The translations under genes and the position numbers were made by a program. A stretch of DNA of 64,000 bases from Lingula anatina (taxonomy: Eukaryota > Brachiopoda > Lingulata > Lingulida > Lingulidae): contig NW_019776135.1 of the NCBI RefSeq assembly GCF_001039355.2, forward strand, positions 271,573-335,572, read 5' to 3'. The notes below the pieces were generated by a model. It was not told the origin of the DNA and did no database searches. It saw nothing but the letters and a program-made list of their open reading frames with translations. Below are positions 11,643 to 23,700 of the stretch, piece after piece (position 1 is the first letter of the stretch; each line of letters begins with the position of its first letter).

Positions 11643-13658
11643 AGGGACACACAGACGATCCAACAGACATCAGTAATTGTACGTACTGCCTTGATAATCC
11701 AAGGACCAAGGTTTGGTGAACAGGCATAGAAGCATATATCTTGGTGCATTAGCCTCGCACATTCCGGTGACAGACGCGGTTTCTCTGGACAGTGGACGTA
11801 ATTAAACATTGAATTCCACACATGGTTCTCCAGAAAATCTGCAGTTGCGTTCGTGTTGCAACAGGACCTTTCTCGGAAACTTGGACACTAGAAAAAAAAA
11901 CACTTAGGTTGAAATAAACGCCATGCATTCGACGCAGTTTGACAAGGCCATTTACGCTTTACATTTCAGTAATACGAGTAAGTCCAACATTTTGCTTGTC
12001 ATATCGAAGTACACGCCACCTGATTCTTTTGGGCAGAAACTGTGGCTTCTTATGTTATTATATATGTTTGAACGATTGTACATTTAAGATAAGGCACGTT
12101 GTTAAATTCTATAGAGATATCAAAAACAGGAAAAACGTGCAATTTAAGGAGAGCTTAACAGGTGCTTTAAATCATACACTTTGTAACATAGAATGTGATT
12201 AAAATAACCCTCAATAAATTGAATACTATCTAATCAGTTTATAGAAACTGTAAGCACAAAGTTCATTCCTTTTTTTTACATTTTTCGCTCTTTAATTTGC
12301 AAATCTTGTGTGAAAACAGGGGTNCCATTTACGCTTTACATTTCAGTAATACGAGTAAGTCCAACATTTTGCTTGTCATATCGAAGTACACGCCACCTGA
12401 TTCTTTTGGGCAGAAACTGTGGCTTCTTATGTTATTATATATGTTTGAACGATTGTACATTTAAGATAAGGCACGTTGTTAAATTCTATAGAGATATCAA
12501 AAACAGGAAAAACGTGCAATTTAAGGAGAGCTTAACAGGTGCTTTAAATCATACACTTTGTAACATAGAATGTGATTAAAATAACCCTCAATAAATTGAA
12601 TACTATCTAATCAGTTTATAGAAACTGTAAGCACAAAGTTCATTCCTTTTTTTTTACATTTTTCGCTCTTTAATTTGCAAATCTTGTGTGAAAACAGGGG
12701 TGTCTGGCGTCACTGTTTTAATCATCCTTGAATAACAACATGTAAGATATTTATAGAGGTTTCTCTCATATTCATGTACCATTTTTGTCTACGTCTGAAC
12801 AAAGGATAATTACCAATGTCTGGAACTGATGTTATAAAACAGTTCACTGTACCAGCATAGCTGCTTTAGTCTCTGATCAATTATTTAAAAAAGCATAAAA
12901 TATGACGTGCTTTTTTCAACTGTCAGTCTTTTCATTGAAATGGGTAAACTTGGCTGTTCATTTTAATCAGTCCTGTAATGTATTTTTTCACTTTAAGGTA
13001 CCCGACTTTCAATGCACAACAGATAACAGGTGGGCCAAAATGTTGCTCGTTCTAATCATAAATATATCAGGTAGGCCAAAATGTTGCTCGTTCTAATCAT
13101 ATATATTGCAGTTTAAATATTTTTTGGTGGAATGACATAAAATATTGCTGCATTTAATGACAGCAGCGTTACAATGACATTGCTTTGGAGCAGTTTATCT
13201 AGTTTACTGCTAAAGTGGTGACTAAGGTCCTGTCGTTATGGGTAAATAGTATCCATTGACTGCTAACAGCTCACATGCTGTACCTCTATAAATTTAATCT
13301 CACAAAACAATTCAATTCTAGATGGTCTTCTAACAGTTAAGCCAGTCTGAAGGAGACCGACATTAGGCTAAGAAATTAAATTAAATCAAATTTAATGTTC
13401 TCCAGAGAATCGAAGACACATAACAATGTTCACCTTATATCATCCCTACAAGAAATGCTTTTTCAACTATTCTCAGTCTCTTGTGTTTTTCTTACCAATA
13501 CTTGACCATCTTATATTTGTAGATCTACATCTGCCATTATTGTCACTATTACACGCCATCCACATAATGTATTCAACGAAACGAATGTCAGCAAAACATC
13601 TCTCTCCCTCTCTTTTAGTCACAGAAACACACGCGCACGTGTTTTGACTATTTTCTCT

Positions 13659-13694
<36 letters not shown>

Positions 13695-13918
13695 AGCACA
13701 CACAAACATACAAACACACACATGCACGCATAAACATACATATATAAACAAACTCTCACCTCCAAATCTGGCTCGGGTGATGCAACTGCCTTGCTAGCCC
13801 CTTCTATTGGCAAGGTAATACACATGTTCATGTAGTCATCTGCAGTCTTCGGTTCCCCAGCCTGAACTAAGACTTGGATGTTCAGTAAAACGAGACTGAA
13901 GATCAGATTTGTTTTCAT
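10175..13918 (-). CDS. Folate receptor family protein, secreted (copy 1), four exons
   Basis: Coding exons: 13760-13918, 11687-11887, 10695-10824 and 10175-10383, with intron phases 0, 0 and 1; 232 residues, close to the family's usual length. Exon 1 starts MKTNLIFSLVLLNIQVLVQA, a clear signal peptide. Exon 2 has CCNTNATADFL and ICFYACSPNLGPWI, the most diagnostic folate-receptor stretch. Exon 3 has CEEWWNACKEEYTC followed by DWITDMDW. Exon 4 has CKEGSVC, FCTTVWHDVYKV, and FDPSKPNPNTAVAQ. The family binds folate or related ligands (folate receptors, riboflavin-binding protein, JUNO). In human folate receptors the exon-3 block reads NWHKGWNW; HKGW contributes to the folate pocket and is replaced here by ITDM, so folate binding is doubtful. 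The C-terminus is Ala/Glu rich with no hydrophobic GPI signal, so the product is probably secreted. Intron 1 contains a probable false duplication around n at 12324. Confidence 0.88.
10894..10945. repeat. (AT)n microsatellite in intron 2 of folate-receptor copy 1
   Basis: About 50 bp of alternating AT, followed by AAACTCAAGGAAAAAAGAAA, which resembles the end of Tc1/mariner-type elements. Confidence 0.85.
11948..12701. repeat. 376-bp direct duplication around a single n, probable assembly artefact
   Basis: 11948-12323 and 12325-12701 are practically identical (one extra T in a T run) and are separated by one n at 12324, in intron 1 of folate-receptor copy 1. Confidence 0.85.
13031..13110 (+). 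repeat. 41-bp tandem duplication
   Basis: Two copies of GGCCAAAATGTTGCTCGTTC TAATCATA in the first intron of folate-receptor copy 1. Confidence 0.65.
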
Positions 13919-14637
13919 TATCATACGTGTGGAATTGAACAAAATGATGCGGAGTCCTATTTTCATTGCTATATTGATGGTCACTTGTATGACGTAGCAT
14001 TTGGATCATTGCTGCCAGGGCCAATCAAATTGCAGTTGTGCCGGTGACAGTATTACCAACAAAATGGTGCACAACACGTAATAGTAGACGGTCAGACGTA
14101 TGCTGAGAGAAGACGTTTACAAATGTATTTTCAAAACAATTTAATACGAGAGACGAGAGGCCTAATACTGGGAATTATTGACATGTCATATTTCAATGGT
14201 GTATTAGTCACCATAAAGGTGAATTACCACTGTCACGTATTATGTATGGAAGGATATATCATCACAAGACAGAAGGCAATATGAACTGAATAACAATGTA
14301 TATATTAATACTTTCACACGAAATTAATGATTACAGAAACAACAATTCTTTTTGTTGAACTTGAATAACAAACAACTGTTTTAAATATATCTGTTTATCC
14401 GCCATCGTGTTTCGATTTATACATCATTGTGCTACGATTTGAACTTAACATTATACGTGAATTTACTTTCACAAAGAACAAGCTTAACAAGGTACCGACC
14501 TATTCAGATTATTGTGCCAATCCCTAGACGCGATGGTATGGAATAAAAACATATAAGTGTATTATTTAATCTTTTTTTCCGGCTGACATTGCTTTTGTAT
14601 ATACTATGTGCTACCTCTTATTACAGGAACCACCATT

Positions 14638-14853
14638 GGTTCTGAACTGGGTACGGGTTGTGGTCTGGGCTCTGGTTCTGAATTGGGTACGGGTTCTGGT
14701 CCGGGCTCTGGTTCTGAATTGGGTACGGGTTCTGGTCTGTGATCTGGTTCTGCATTGGGTACGGGTTCTGGTCTGGGCTCTGGTTTTGAACTGGGTACGA
14801 GTTCTGGTCCCGTTGCCGGTTCTGAAGTCGATACGGGTTCAGTTCTGGGTTCT
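14638..14853. repeat. 36-bp minisatellite, about six units, open on the minus strand
   Basis: Six 36-bp units of the type GGTTCTGAATTGGGTACGGG plus TTCTGGTCTGGGCTCT, degenerating rightwards. Because 36 is a multiple of three, several frames are open. The best is minus strand 14604-15023, repeating PEPVPNSEP with 12-residue periodicity, and a CATACAG acceptor-like site precedes the repeats. It lies between the two folate-receptor-like genes. Coding status is unresolved. Confidence 0.75.
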
Positions 14854-15830
14854 GGCACTGGTTCTGCTCTAGGTACAGAGGGTAGAGAAGGTTGGAGAGA
14901 CTCACTAGTTTGTATCAGTGCATCAATACCTGTATGATGGCTTACAAGCATGACGATAAAAACCCATTTTTGTTCGAAATCATAGAAATGCTGTCTGCCT
15001 CTTATATCCGAAAATAAACACATTTGTTTGTAAAACCAATTGGAAAATTCTGAAGAACATTTTATGTAAGGTAAATTTGATATATCCGTAAATTACTTCA
15101 TCTTTCTAATTTAATTTACTTTCCCTTTCTAATAAATAAGCTAACATAAAAGTGATAAACGGCTTTAATATTTCTAAAATTTTCATCAGAATTCATCCAT
15201 TAGTTTTAGAGTTTGGCTGGCGTCAAACAAGCAGACAAACGGAGTAACACCATTGCGAAGGAATAAAATCAGTTCGTGACCTCAAATAACTTGTGGAATG
15301 AAGAGCAGTTAACAACATTTGCCTGTTGTTGGACCGTCTAGTCACTCAAATTAGGCAGATACATATCTACGCTAAAGAATAATAAGGGAAGCCTTACAAA
15401 GGCATTTGCTATTTTGTTATGCATAGTCAATAAAATGGGCTTAAATATTTCATAATGTACAGATTGTTCAAATATTATTTTTCGGTTTCATATTTTAGAC
15501 GGCGGACATTGCCAAATACCAGACGATTGCACCCCAGTATTTGCTTCCAGATATTGCATGTTGAGTTTTCAGCAGTGTCCTCATTGTCCAAAAAAATTCT
15601 TGTCGTAGCAGATAAAAATAGCTTCATAGTTAACACGATTAACTGAACTCAAAATTTAGAGAACTTGGTTTTGCTCGAGATGTTATGTTATATTCTGTTA
15701 TCATGTGTATCATGTAAAAAGCATGGTAACGAAATAAAAACACCCTATTTTGTAGAGCTTTATCTGATCATGCAGGGAGAATCTACAAGCGCACAATTCG
15801 ACTAAATTCAAACTTAGCCACAAAGCGATT

Positions 15831-16812
15831 TTATGCAGTCGCCCTTTCCTCGGCAGCAGCTTGAGCCACAGCTGTATTTGGGTTGGGTTTCGAGGTATCG
15901 AAGGCGAATACCATGCAGGGTTCCGAGTCTGGCACCACCTTGTAGGCACCGTGCCATATGGTGTTGCAGAAGTCGGCCGCAGAGCTGTAGAACTCTTTGT
16001 ATTTCCTACACACCGAGCCCTCCTTGCAGCTGTTTATCTCTAGAATATAATCCACATAATTCAATATTATTTACCTTGATTATGTTTATAGTACACGTGG
16101 CTATCTGAAGGACAGTGACGCACTTTAGATAATTGATGTGCTGGGATAATTGTTTTTGAAGTAAATTCACTTAATTATTTCATGTACATGTACAAGAATA
16201 TCACTTTGGATGAAATATACATAATTTACAAATGCGTCGTCCGCATCTATAGGGGCTATTGCCGCCCAAAATCACATCAGTTTAAATCAACCAAACATTT
16301 ATGGCCATTTTAAAGTTATGGGTATTTTCACCAATCCCTGTACCTATAATCAGATGACGACATTTACCTTGGACGTTCTAGTCCAATCAGGTGGCACAAC
16401 TTACCGTCCCAGTCCATGTCAGTGACCCAGTTCCTGTGGCAAGTGTATTCCTCTTTGCAGGCATTCCACCATTTTTTACATTGGCTGGCACAAATTGGTG
16501 CCTGATCAAGAATCTCGAAATCCGGTTGTTCATACTGTAATGAAATAAGACTGAAAGATTAAAAACGACAAGGAGCGACAGGGAGAGAGATTGTTTTTAG
16601 GTATTTTACCCATGACTTTTGTCCTGATTACTTTGATCATGATTCCCCATCTTTTGTATGTACAAGATTCACTTTAGCAACTGCATACAAAATGGCGCCA
16701 ATTCGTTTTAAGAAAAGCATGTCATCTTAAACATAGGATATAAGTCGACCCGGCTTATTGCAAAATAGATTTTCTTTGCACACCCACTCTCTCCCCCTCT
16801 CTCTCTCTCACT

Positions 16813-16860
<48 letters not shown>

Positions 16861-17101
16861 AGGAAAATATAGACGATCCAGCAGAGGTCATTGTGCGTAC
16901 TGCTTTGACAGTCCATGGGCCGAGGTTTGGTGAACAGGCAAAGAAGCAAATTTCTTGGTGCGTTAGTCTCTCACACTTTGGGGAAAGACGCGGTTTCTCT
17001 GGACAGTGGAGGTAATCTACCATTGAATCCCACACGTGGTTTTCCAGGAAGTCTGCAGTTGCGTTCGTGTTGCAACAGGACCTTTCTCGGAAACTTGGAC
17101 A
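15831..17101 (-). CDS. Folate receptor family protein (copy 2), first exon not found
   Basis: Three exons match copy 1 exactly in length and phase: 16901-17101 (201 nt), 16405-16534 (130 nt) and 15831-16039 (209 nt). They encode 179 residues, including CCNTNATADFL, ICFFACSPNLGPWT, CKKWWNACKEEYTC, NWVTDMDWD and FDTSKPNPNTAVAQ. The reading frame is intact, so it is not obviously dead. No signal-peptide exon like that of copy 1 is visible upstream. Intron sequence similar to copy 1 continues to about 18.2 kb and then stops matching, which suggests that the tandem duplication broke off before exon 1. The gene may have recruited another 5' exon, may be spliced from farther upstream, or may be a 5'-truncated copy. 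The ITDM-type replacement of the folate-pocket HKGW is VTDM here. Confidence 0.8.
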
Positions 17102-17369
17102 CTAGAAAAAAATCACAGAGGTTGAAATAAACGTGATGCATTCGACGCGATTTGACAAGACCATTTACACTTTATGTTTAATACGAATAGGAAGTGTGGC
17201 TTCTTATGTTTGAGAGGTTTGAACGATAGCACGTATAAGTTCAGGTAAATTATAAAATGCTATTGAGATATCAAAAAGTAGGAGAATCGTTTGATTTATT
17301 ATTTTGCGACATCATTGTTCAACATTAAGGTGTGCTTTACAGGCGTTTTAAATCGTACACCTCTTAACG

Positions 17370-17711
17370 TAAAGGGATAATAACTTTTCGTATGAGATCT
17401 ATATTTCACAATAAAAACATTGTGTGAACTCATAGAAATATAATATATTCTGTTTTACCACAAAAACGGCAGTAATAGCTATTATTCTGATATCTGAGCT
17501 TGTCTTTAGACCACGTGACCTCCATTGAAAGCTATGCTCTGTTAAAATCTCTTAAGATATTTTAACAAAAAACCAAACTTTTAAGAACAAAACCAGAGAC
17601 TAACTTTGAATGTAAAAATGGATTCATTAACCATTGGTCAGTATGGAAAAATTGTTGTTTACTCCAGGAAAATTCATTTTTTGGCTGAAACGAAGAGTTA
17701 TTATCCCTTTA
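17370..17711. mobile_element. MITE with TAAAGGGATAATAACT ends, in the 5' region of folate-receptor copy 2
   Basis: The left end TAAAGGGATAATAACTTTTC and right end are inverted copies, with TA at the boundaries. Related sequence, sharing the core around GGTAAAATAGAATTTATTAT and TTTCTATGAGTTGTTTAC, occurs at 2017-2310, 28607-28755 and 42157-42460. Confidence 0.65.
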
Positions 17712-18549
17712 TATGTGATTCAAATAACCCTTTATGATTCAAACACTATCTCATCAGCTGATCAAAAAAGTTCCTTCCTCTTTTTACATTTTACATTCTG
17801 TCTGTTTGGCAGATCTGTGAAAACAGGGGCTTCTGGCGTCGCAGCTTTATTCGTACTTCAATGACAACACGTTAGATATTTATAGAGGTTTACCTCATAT
17901 TCGAGTAACGTTTTTGTCTACGTTTGAACAAAGGATCATTACCATTGCCTGGAACTGATGTAATAAAACAGTTCACTTCACCAGCATAGCTGCTTTAGTC
18001 GTCGAACAATTATTTTAAAAAGCACAAAATATGACATGCTTTTTTTAACTGTTAGCCTTTTAATTAAAATTGGCAAACGTGGCTGTTCATGTTTATCAGT
18101 CCTCTTATGTTGGTTGTTTCACCTTTAGGCTACCAGCCTTTCAAATGCACTGTAATTCGTACGTGACAGTTCTGAAATGATTGTACAATAGATAACAGGT
18201 TGGACCAAATATGTTGCTCGCTCTAATCACTCAAACGTTTCCCTAGAGTTTCCCAAATGAGGGCGATTTTCCCTCAAGAGAAAAAAATTCCCCTCCATGG
18301 GCATGGGTTTATCTTTCATCAAAATCTCAATTCTTATACAGCACACTCCCCTGATTTCCCCATATACTTGTTTTTGGATTTCTGAAAAAAATCTGCAACC
18401 ACAGTCAACAAGCAATAGAAGCTGTGCAAGCAAATATTCGTCAGGAAATACGGAGAATTCCAGTAAATATGTGTGCACTCGTTGTCACAATCTTTAAGGT
18501 ACGCCTATCAGTTATAATTCAGAGAAGGGGTGTACGGATTTTGCATGTC

Positions 18550-18870
18550 ATTTATTAAGGCTGGGTCACACTGCGCTTGCAACCTTTTGGCAACCTCTTT
18601 GCAACCACAAAATCTGGTGGTCGCTTGCGATCACTTTGCGACCTAATTTGCATATTTTGATCGGCAAGCAGTTGCTAACCGGTTGCAACAAGGTTACAGT
18701 ATGGTATCTGCAACCTCTTACAGACAATCTTCAAGTCAGAGGTTACCAGTCGCACACCGTTAGGCGAGCGATAAACAACCTGTCAGCAACCACTTGGAGA
18801 CTGAAAACCGGTTGCAGGACTGTAGCGATCGCTTGCCAACTGGTAGCAGCAAGGTTGCACAGACTATATA
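18550..18870. repeat. GGTTGC-rich repeat block
   Basis: Starts GGCTGGGTCACACTGCGCTT and contains many copies of GGTTGC/GCAACC in both orientations over about 320 bp, looking like a degraded MITE. The surrounding 18.2-20.7 kb shows no exon I can support. Confidence 0.4.
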
Positions 18871-19180
18871 TATTTTATAAGTTGTGACGATAGCTACCTT
18901 CTCGTAAATTTCCCTCTCGGATGACAACAGAGGGAATATTTTAAACATTATTATACAACGATTGGATCCGTTCCGTAGCAGCTTCAAATGATTTAATATT
19001 TTGAATATTAAAGTATGATTCTGCTATGAGATTCTGTTATAACGTCACAGTCGATTTCTGTACTACCAATATTGTCAAACTTACAATAATTAATNTATGA
19101 AATCGGAGTTTTTTGAAAAAAGAACGTATTTTTACCTAGGTATACCTTCGAAACTGCAAAATTCCATATTAAATGTCAAG

Positions 19181-19183
<3 letters not shown>

Positions 19184-19270
<87 letters not shown>

Positions 19271-19273
19271 TTT
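19184..19273. repeat. (TA)n plus poly(T) tract
   Basis: About 70 bp of TA dinucleotides followed by about 20 T. Confidence 0.9.
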
Positions 19274-20779
19274 AATATATAATATTTATAATATTTGAGG
19301 CCAGTGTAATGAATAATGAAGTAATTACCCTAATTGCTTACCTGCCAATCAAGTAATCTATTCACCCGTTAATCGTATACTGACACTGACAGTAATAATG
19401 CAGGGGTCAAATATACCTGTAGTTAAATACCTGGGTTGGTCATTGAGGATTCAGGTTACAATAAATACATGTCTCAGGTAGCATAACAATCCATAGTATT
19501 TGAGGCCAGTATGATTAATGATGATGTAATTACCTATGTTGGGTATCTGTCCAATGGCCAATCAACCTGTAATCCATTTTCCTGTACTTGCAAAGATATT
19601 GTGCTAATAAATGTTTATGAAATAAGTGGAAAATGTTGCTCTTATAGCTCCCCATGCAGGGTTACAGGAAGGAAAATGTTATTGTAAATGCATTGTGTAA
19701 TCTTAAATGCTGGTGCACTTGCTAAATAATTGATTGAAGAGTCATATTGCAATATACATGCACATGTAATTTTTTGCGTATTCTGCAGCAGGGTATGGTT
19801 ATCTCAGGTTTTTCTTTCCTCAATATTATCTTCATACAAGTTAACTTTGGGCGCAGGTAGTTATAATGAGGTTTTGATGGGGAGAGTTTTGTACAATTCA
19901 GTTCAATTAATTCTGTTCTCATACATAAATTATCATGACCTTATACACAATAATATAATAACACAAATACAAGTGGTGCATTACCATTCTGTAATTGGTA
20001 TTTGCGTTGCCAGTTTGTGACTGTATCTTTACACAATGAACACATACACTGGTTAAGTTACTAATGAAATATTCAAGCTAAAAAATGAGAAATAATTAGG
20101 TTTTTAATAAATTTATCAGTTATACAAATGTAAATATTGTGTCACTTTTCATTCCCAGTGCAGAATCACTGCTCACAACAGTAGGGCTACACGCTAGCAA
20201 TTATTGACAAGAAATACTAAGGGATGTCTCTCTGTCTGTTTTATACATTGGGCACAATAGCCACACTAAAATATACATGTACAATGGTATTCATCTACAA
20301 TCCATCTATAAATTTGTACGGGGCGAATCTACAAAATAATAACCTCCAGTTTCTCATTATATCCATTCTGTGCTTCTCGGGATAGTCCCTCCTCATAACG
20401 TTACGCTATGGTGAAGTAAAAGGATCACAAATAACTATCGGCAGCAAAGGTAAATTTTATTTCTTAACCAGGCGTGCAGCAGCTATTTAAAAAAGGCCAT
20501 CAAAGGAAATCGGCCAGGTAAAAAGGTCATCCTCCCTGGCACAAGTGATCAAGCAATGTGACGCCAGCCCGACTGTAAGATATAAGGGTACCGTTAAAGT
20601 GAAGCCAAAAACTAAGGCAATGTATAAGATGCATACTAGTCTTGTTCGGTGTTGTGTTAGTTAGTATTATTACTTTATAAGGTGAGGAATCCTGAAAACA
20701 TATTCTACTTTCAAACCTTCTTTACTTTCCAGATTTTGCACTGGGATTTTAAGGACAAAGTGAAACCAAGACTTTTACA

Positions 20780-23700
20780 ATGGCAAACCTTTTACATTCG
20801 CGTCTACCCCATTTCGGCGTGACACGTGTTTTGACCGTATTATTCCTCATCCTGGCACTACCCGTACTTGTGGGTGGTCTGTGCTCCCTTCGACCAGGTC
20901 AGAAACAGGACCAGTGCTGCCCGGCACCGGACAATGGCTGTAATTATGACGATGGCAACACCATTTGTTATTGCGATGCTCCATGTCTTTCGAATGGCGA
21001 TTGCTGTTCAGATTACGTGGGATATTGCGTAGGTAAATTAATATTTAGATTAATATTATTTATTTATTCACGGAAAGCATTTCTTAAGACGTACAGGTAT
21101 ATACAGGGTTACCACTTAATATGGAATATTATTTTTGGGCGAGTAAATTTTCTACAAAATATTTATTTTCTCTCTAACTACTTTAAATCCAAAGCTGAGG
21201 TGTCACTCCATGTGTATCCAGGTGTGTTACCTTATTACCACACAACTCTCGAAACAATTGATGCATGCAGTTGCATGTTCTGTGGTTAGAAATGTGAGGG
21301 GTGGTCTTTTCGGCAATTTCTGCCCTTGTATATAAACGCATGGGTTTGGTCAATCTATGGAGTGTGTTTAGAGAAGCAACAAAGGGATCGCTCTGAAACT
21401 TGACAGGTACCTTAGTGAAGACATGGTTCGACAGCTAAGCAACGCAGCTTACTATGGGACTCTTGCTCTCAGAGAAAATGTCCAGAAACGGACAGCCATT
21501 GCCAGGTAATTCAACATTTATCAGGAACCGTTTGTAAAGTCCTCCAAAGAAATGATGCAACAGGGGCACCTACTCCAATACCTCGACCAGGGTGTCCGCG
21601 TATCACACCAAGAAGACAGGATCGCCTTCTCCTTAGAGGACGCCGTGCTTGTCGCACAAAGACAACCAGTGTCCTCAGAAAAGAGAGGCAGAATGTCATT
21701 CAAACGCCCGTTTCAAGGTCAATCGTGAACAAGAGATTACTGCAAGCCGGTTATTTTGCACGAAGGCCAGTAGGGAAACCACTGTTAACAGCAGGTCATA
21801 TACAGCGACGTCTGCAATGGGCTGGGGACCACGTGCGTTTGCAGTCAAAACACTGGAATCACGTCGTTTTCAGTGATGAGGCCAGATATGGATTTTTTAG
21901 GGTTGATGGTCGAATCCGTGTCCACCGACGTGTACGAGGGGCATAAAACGATGATTGTGTACTGCCTAGGGTGCAAGCAGGGGATTGTAACGTCTCTGTT
22001 TAGGGAGCATTTCATGTCGGTGCCCAGAACCAATTGGTTTTTCTAAGAGGCAACCTCAGCAAGGATTCCTACAGAGACATTCTACAGCAAACGATGCTTC
22101 AATTTGTAAGAGCCATCTTCAGGAACAACTTTGTGTACCAAGATGACTGCGCAACCCCACATCGAGGCCGCAGAATCACTGTTTTTCTTCGAAACCAATG
22201 GTTTCAGCAACTTCCCTGGCCAGCAAACTCTCCAGATATGAACCCATTTGATTAACTTTGGGCAAAAGTAACTCACAGAATTAATAGCTATGGTCATCGG
22301 CCGGTAAATAGTGATGAACTGCGACAGGCAAACATCACTGCGTGAAATGATATCCCCATCCAAACTCTAAAAAACGTGTTACAGGGTATGCCAAGTAGGA
22401 TGAGGGCGCTGCAAGCGGCTGCTGGAGGTCATACCCGCAATTATTGACTTTTCATGATTTAATGTAGTGAGTTCTTTGACTGTGTAACACACCACTGTCC
22501 GGAGGCTATCATTTTCTTTAATATCTTAGCTTAAAGTTAATACTGACATCAAACTGTTGTTATGGTTTTCTGGGGTGTTCCTTTCTTTTGAATGGCATCT
22601 TATGTCAGATTTGATATCATTGACCAAAATATCTCACAACAGAAGACTGGATGTTTTTATTACTCAGTGGTATACTTTTTTAATGACTCAAGGCAAAAAA
22701 AAAAAAAAATTAATCAGCACTCAAAAATAACAATGAAAAAAATATTCCATATTAAGTAGCATCCCTGTAGTATTAAGAGGTGGCAATACGCCATTTAAGC
22801 ATTATATGCTCACCTTTTAAAAAACACAATACAACTAACAACAATGTATTCTAATGATATATATATATATATGAAATTCTATTGATCTTAAATAAACATT
22901 CCTGATACCTTATGGGTATGCCCGTGAAACTCAGAGTTGGGGGTTCATACAGGCCTTTTGTTTATATATATATTTAAATTGTTCCGCATACTTGAGCACT
23001 CTGTTAACTACACCCACGCTTTATATATGGAATTATTCAGGACCAAGTGGCCCTCGAGGTACAGGAGGGCCACCGGGTACAGCAAGTGGACCACCAGGCA
23101 CAGGAGGGCCACCGGGTACAGGCGGTCCACCTGGAAGTGGTTCTCCAGGAACAGGTGGCCCTCCAGGTATGAATGGACCTCCAGGTATGAATGGACCTCC
23201 AGGTACAGGAGGGCCCCCGGGTACAGCAAGTGGACCACCAGGCACAGTAGGGCCACCGGGCACAAGTGGACCACCAGCTACAGGCGGCCCCCCAGGCACT
23301 GGCAGTGGACAGGGCACTGGTGGACCTCCGGGAACAGGTGCTCCTCCAGGAACCAATGGTCAATCAGGTACAGGCGGACCGCCAGGAACGGGTGGTCCAC
23401 CAGGTTCAGGAGGACCCCCTGGGACGAGTGGTCCACAAGAAACAAGCGGTCCCCCTGGTTTTGAAGGCCCTCCAGGGACAGGAGGCTCCACAGCAACAGC
23501 AGGACCTCCAGGAACTGGCGGGCCACCAGGGACCAGTGGACACCCAGGCACAGGAGGGCCACCGGGAACGGGCGGGCCACCAGGTAGTGGAGGAATGGAG
23601 GGCACTAGTGGTCCTCCAGGCACAGGAGGACCGCCAGGCACAGGAGGGCCGCCAGGAGCAGTTGGTCACCCAGGAACAGGTGGCCCTCCTGGCACAGATG

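Noticed and set aside
14638-14853. Possible CRISPR-like array
   Set aside because: Contiguous 36-bp minisatellite units without spacers in a eukaryotic genome.
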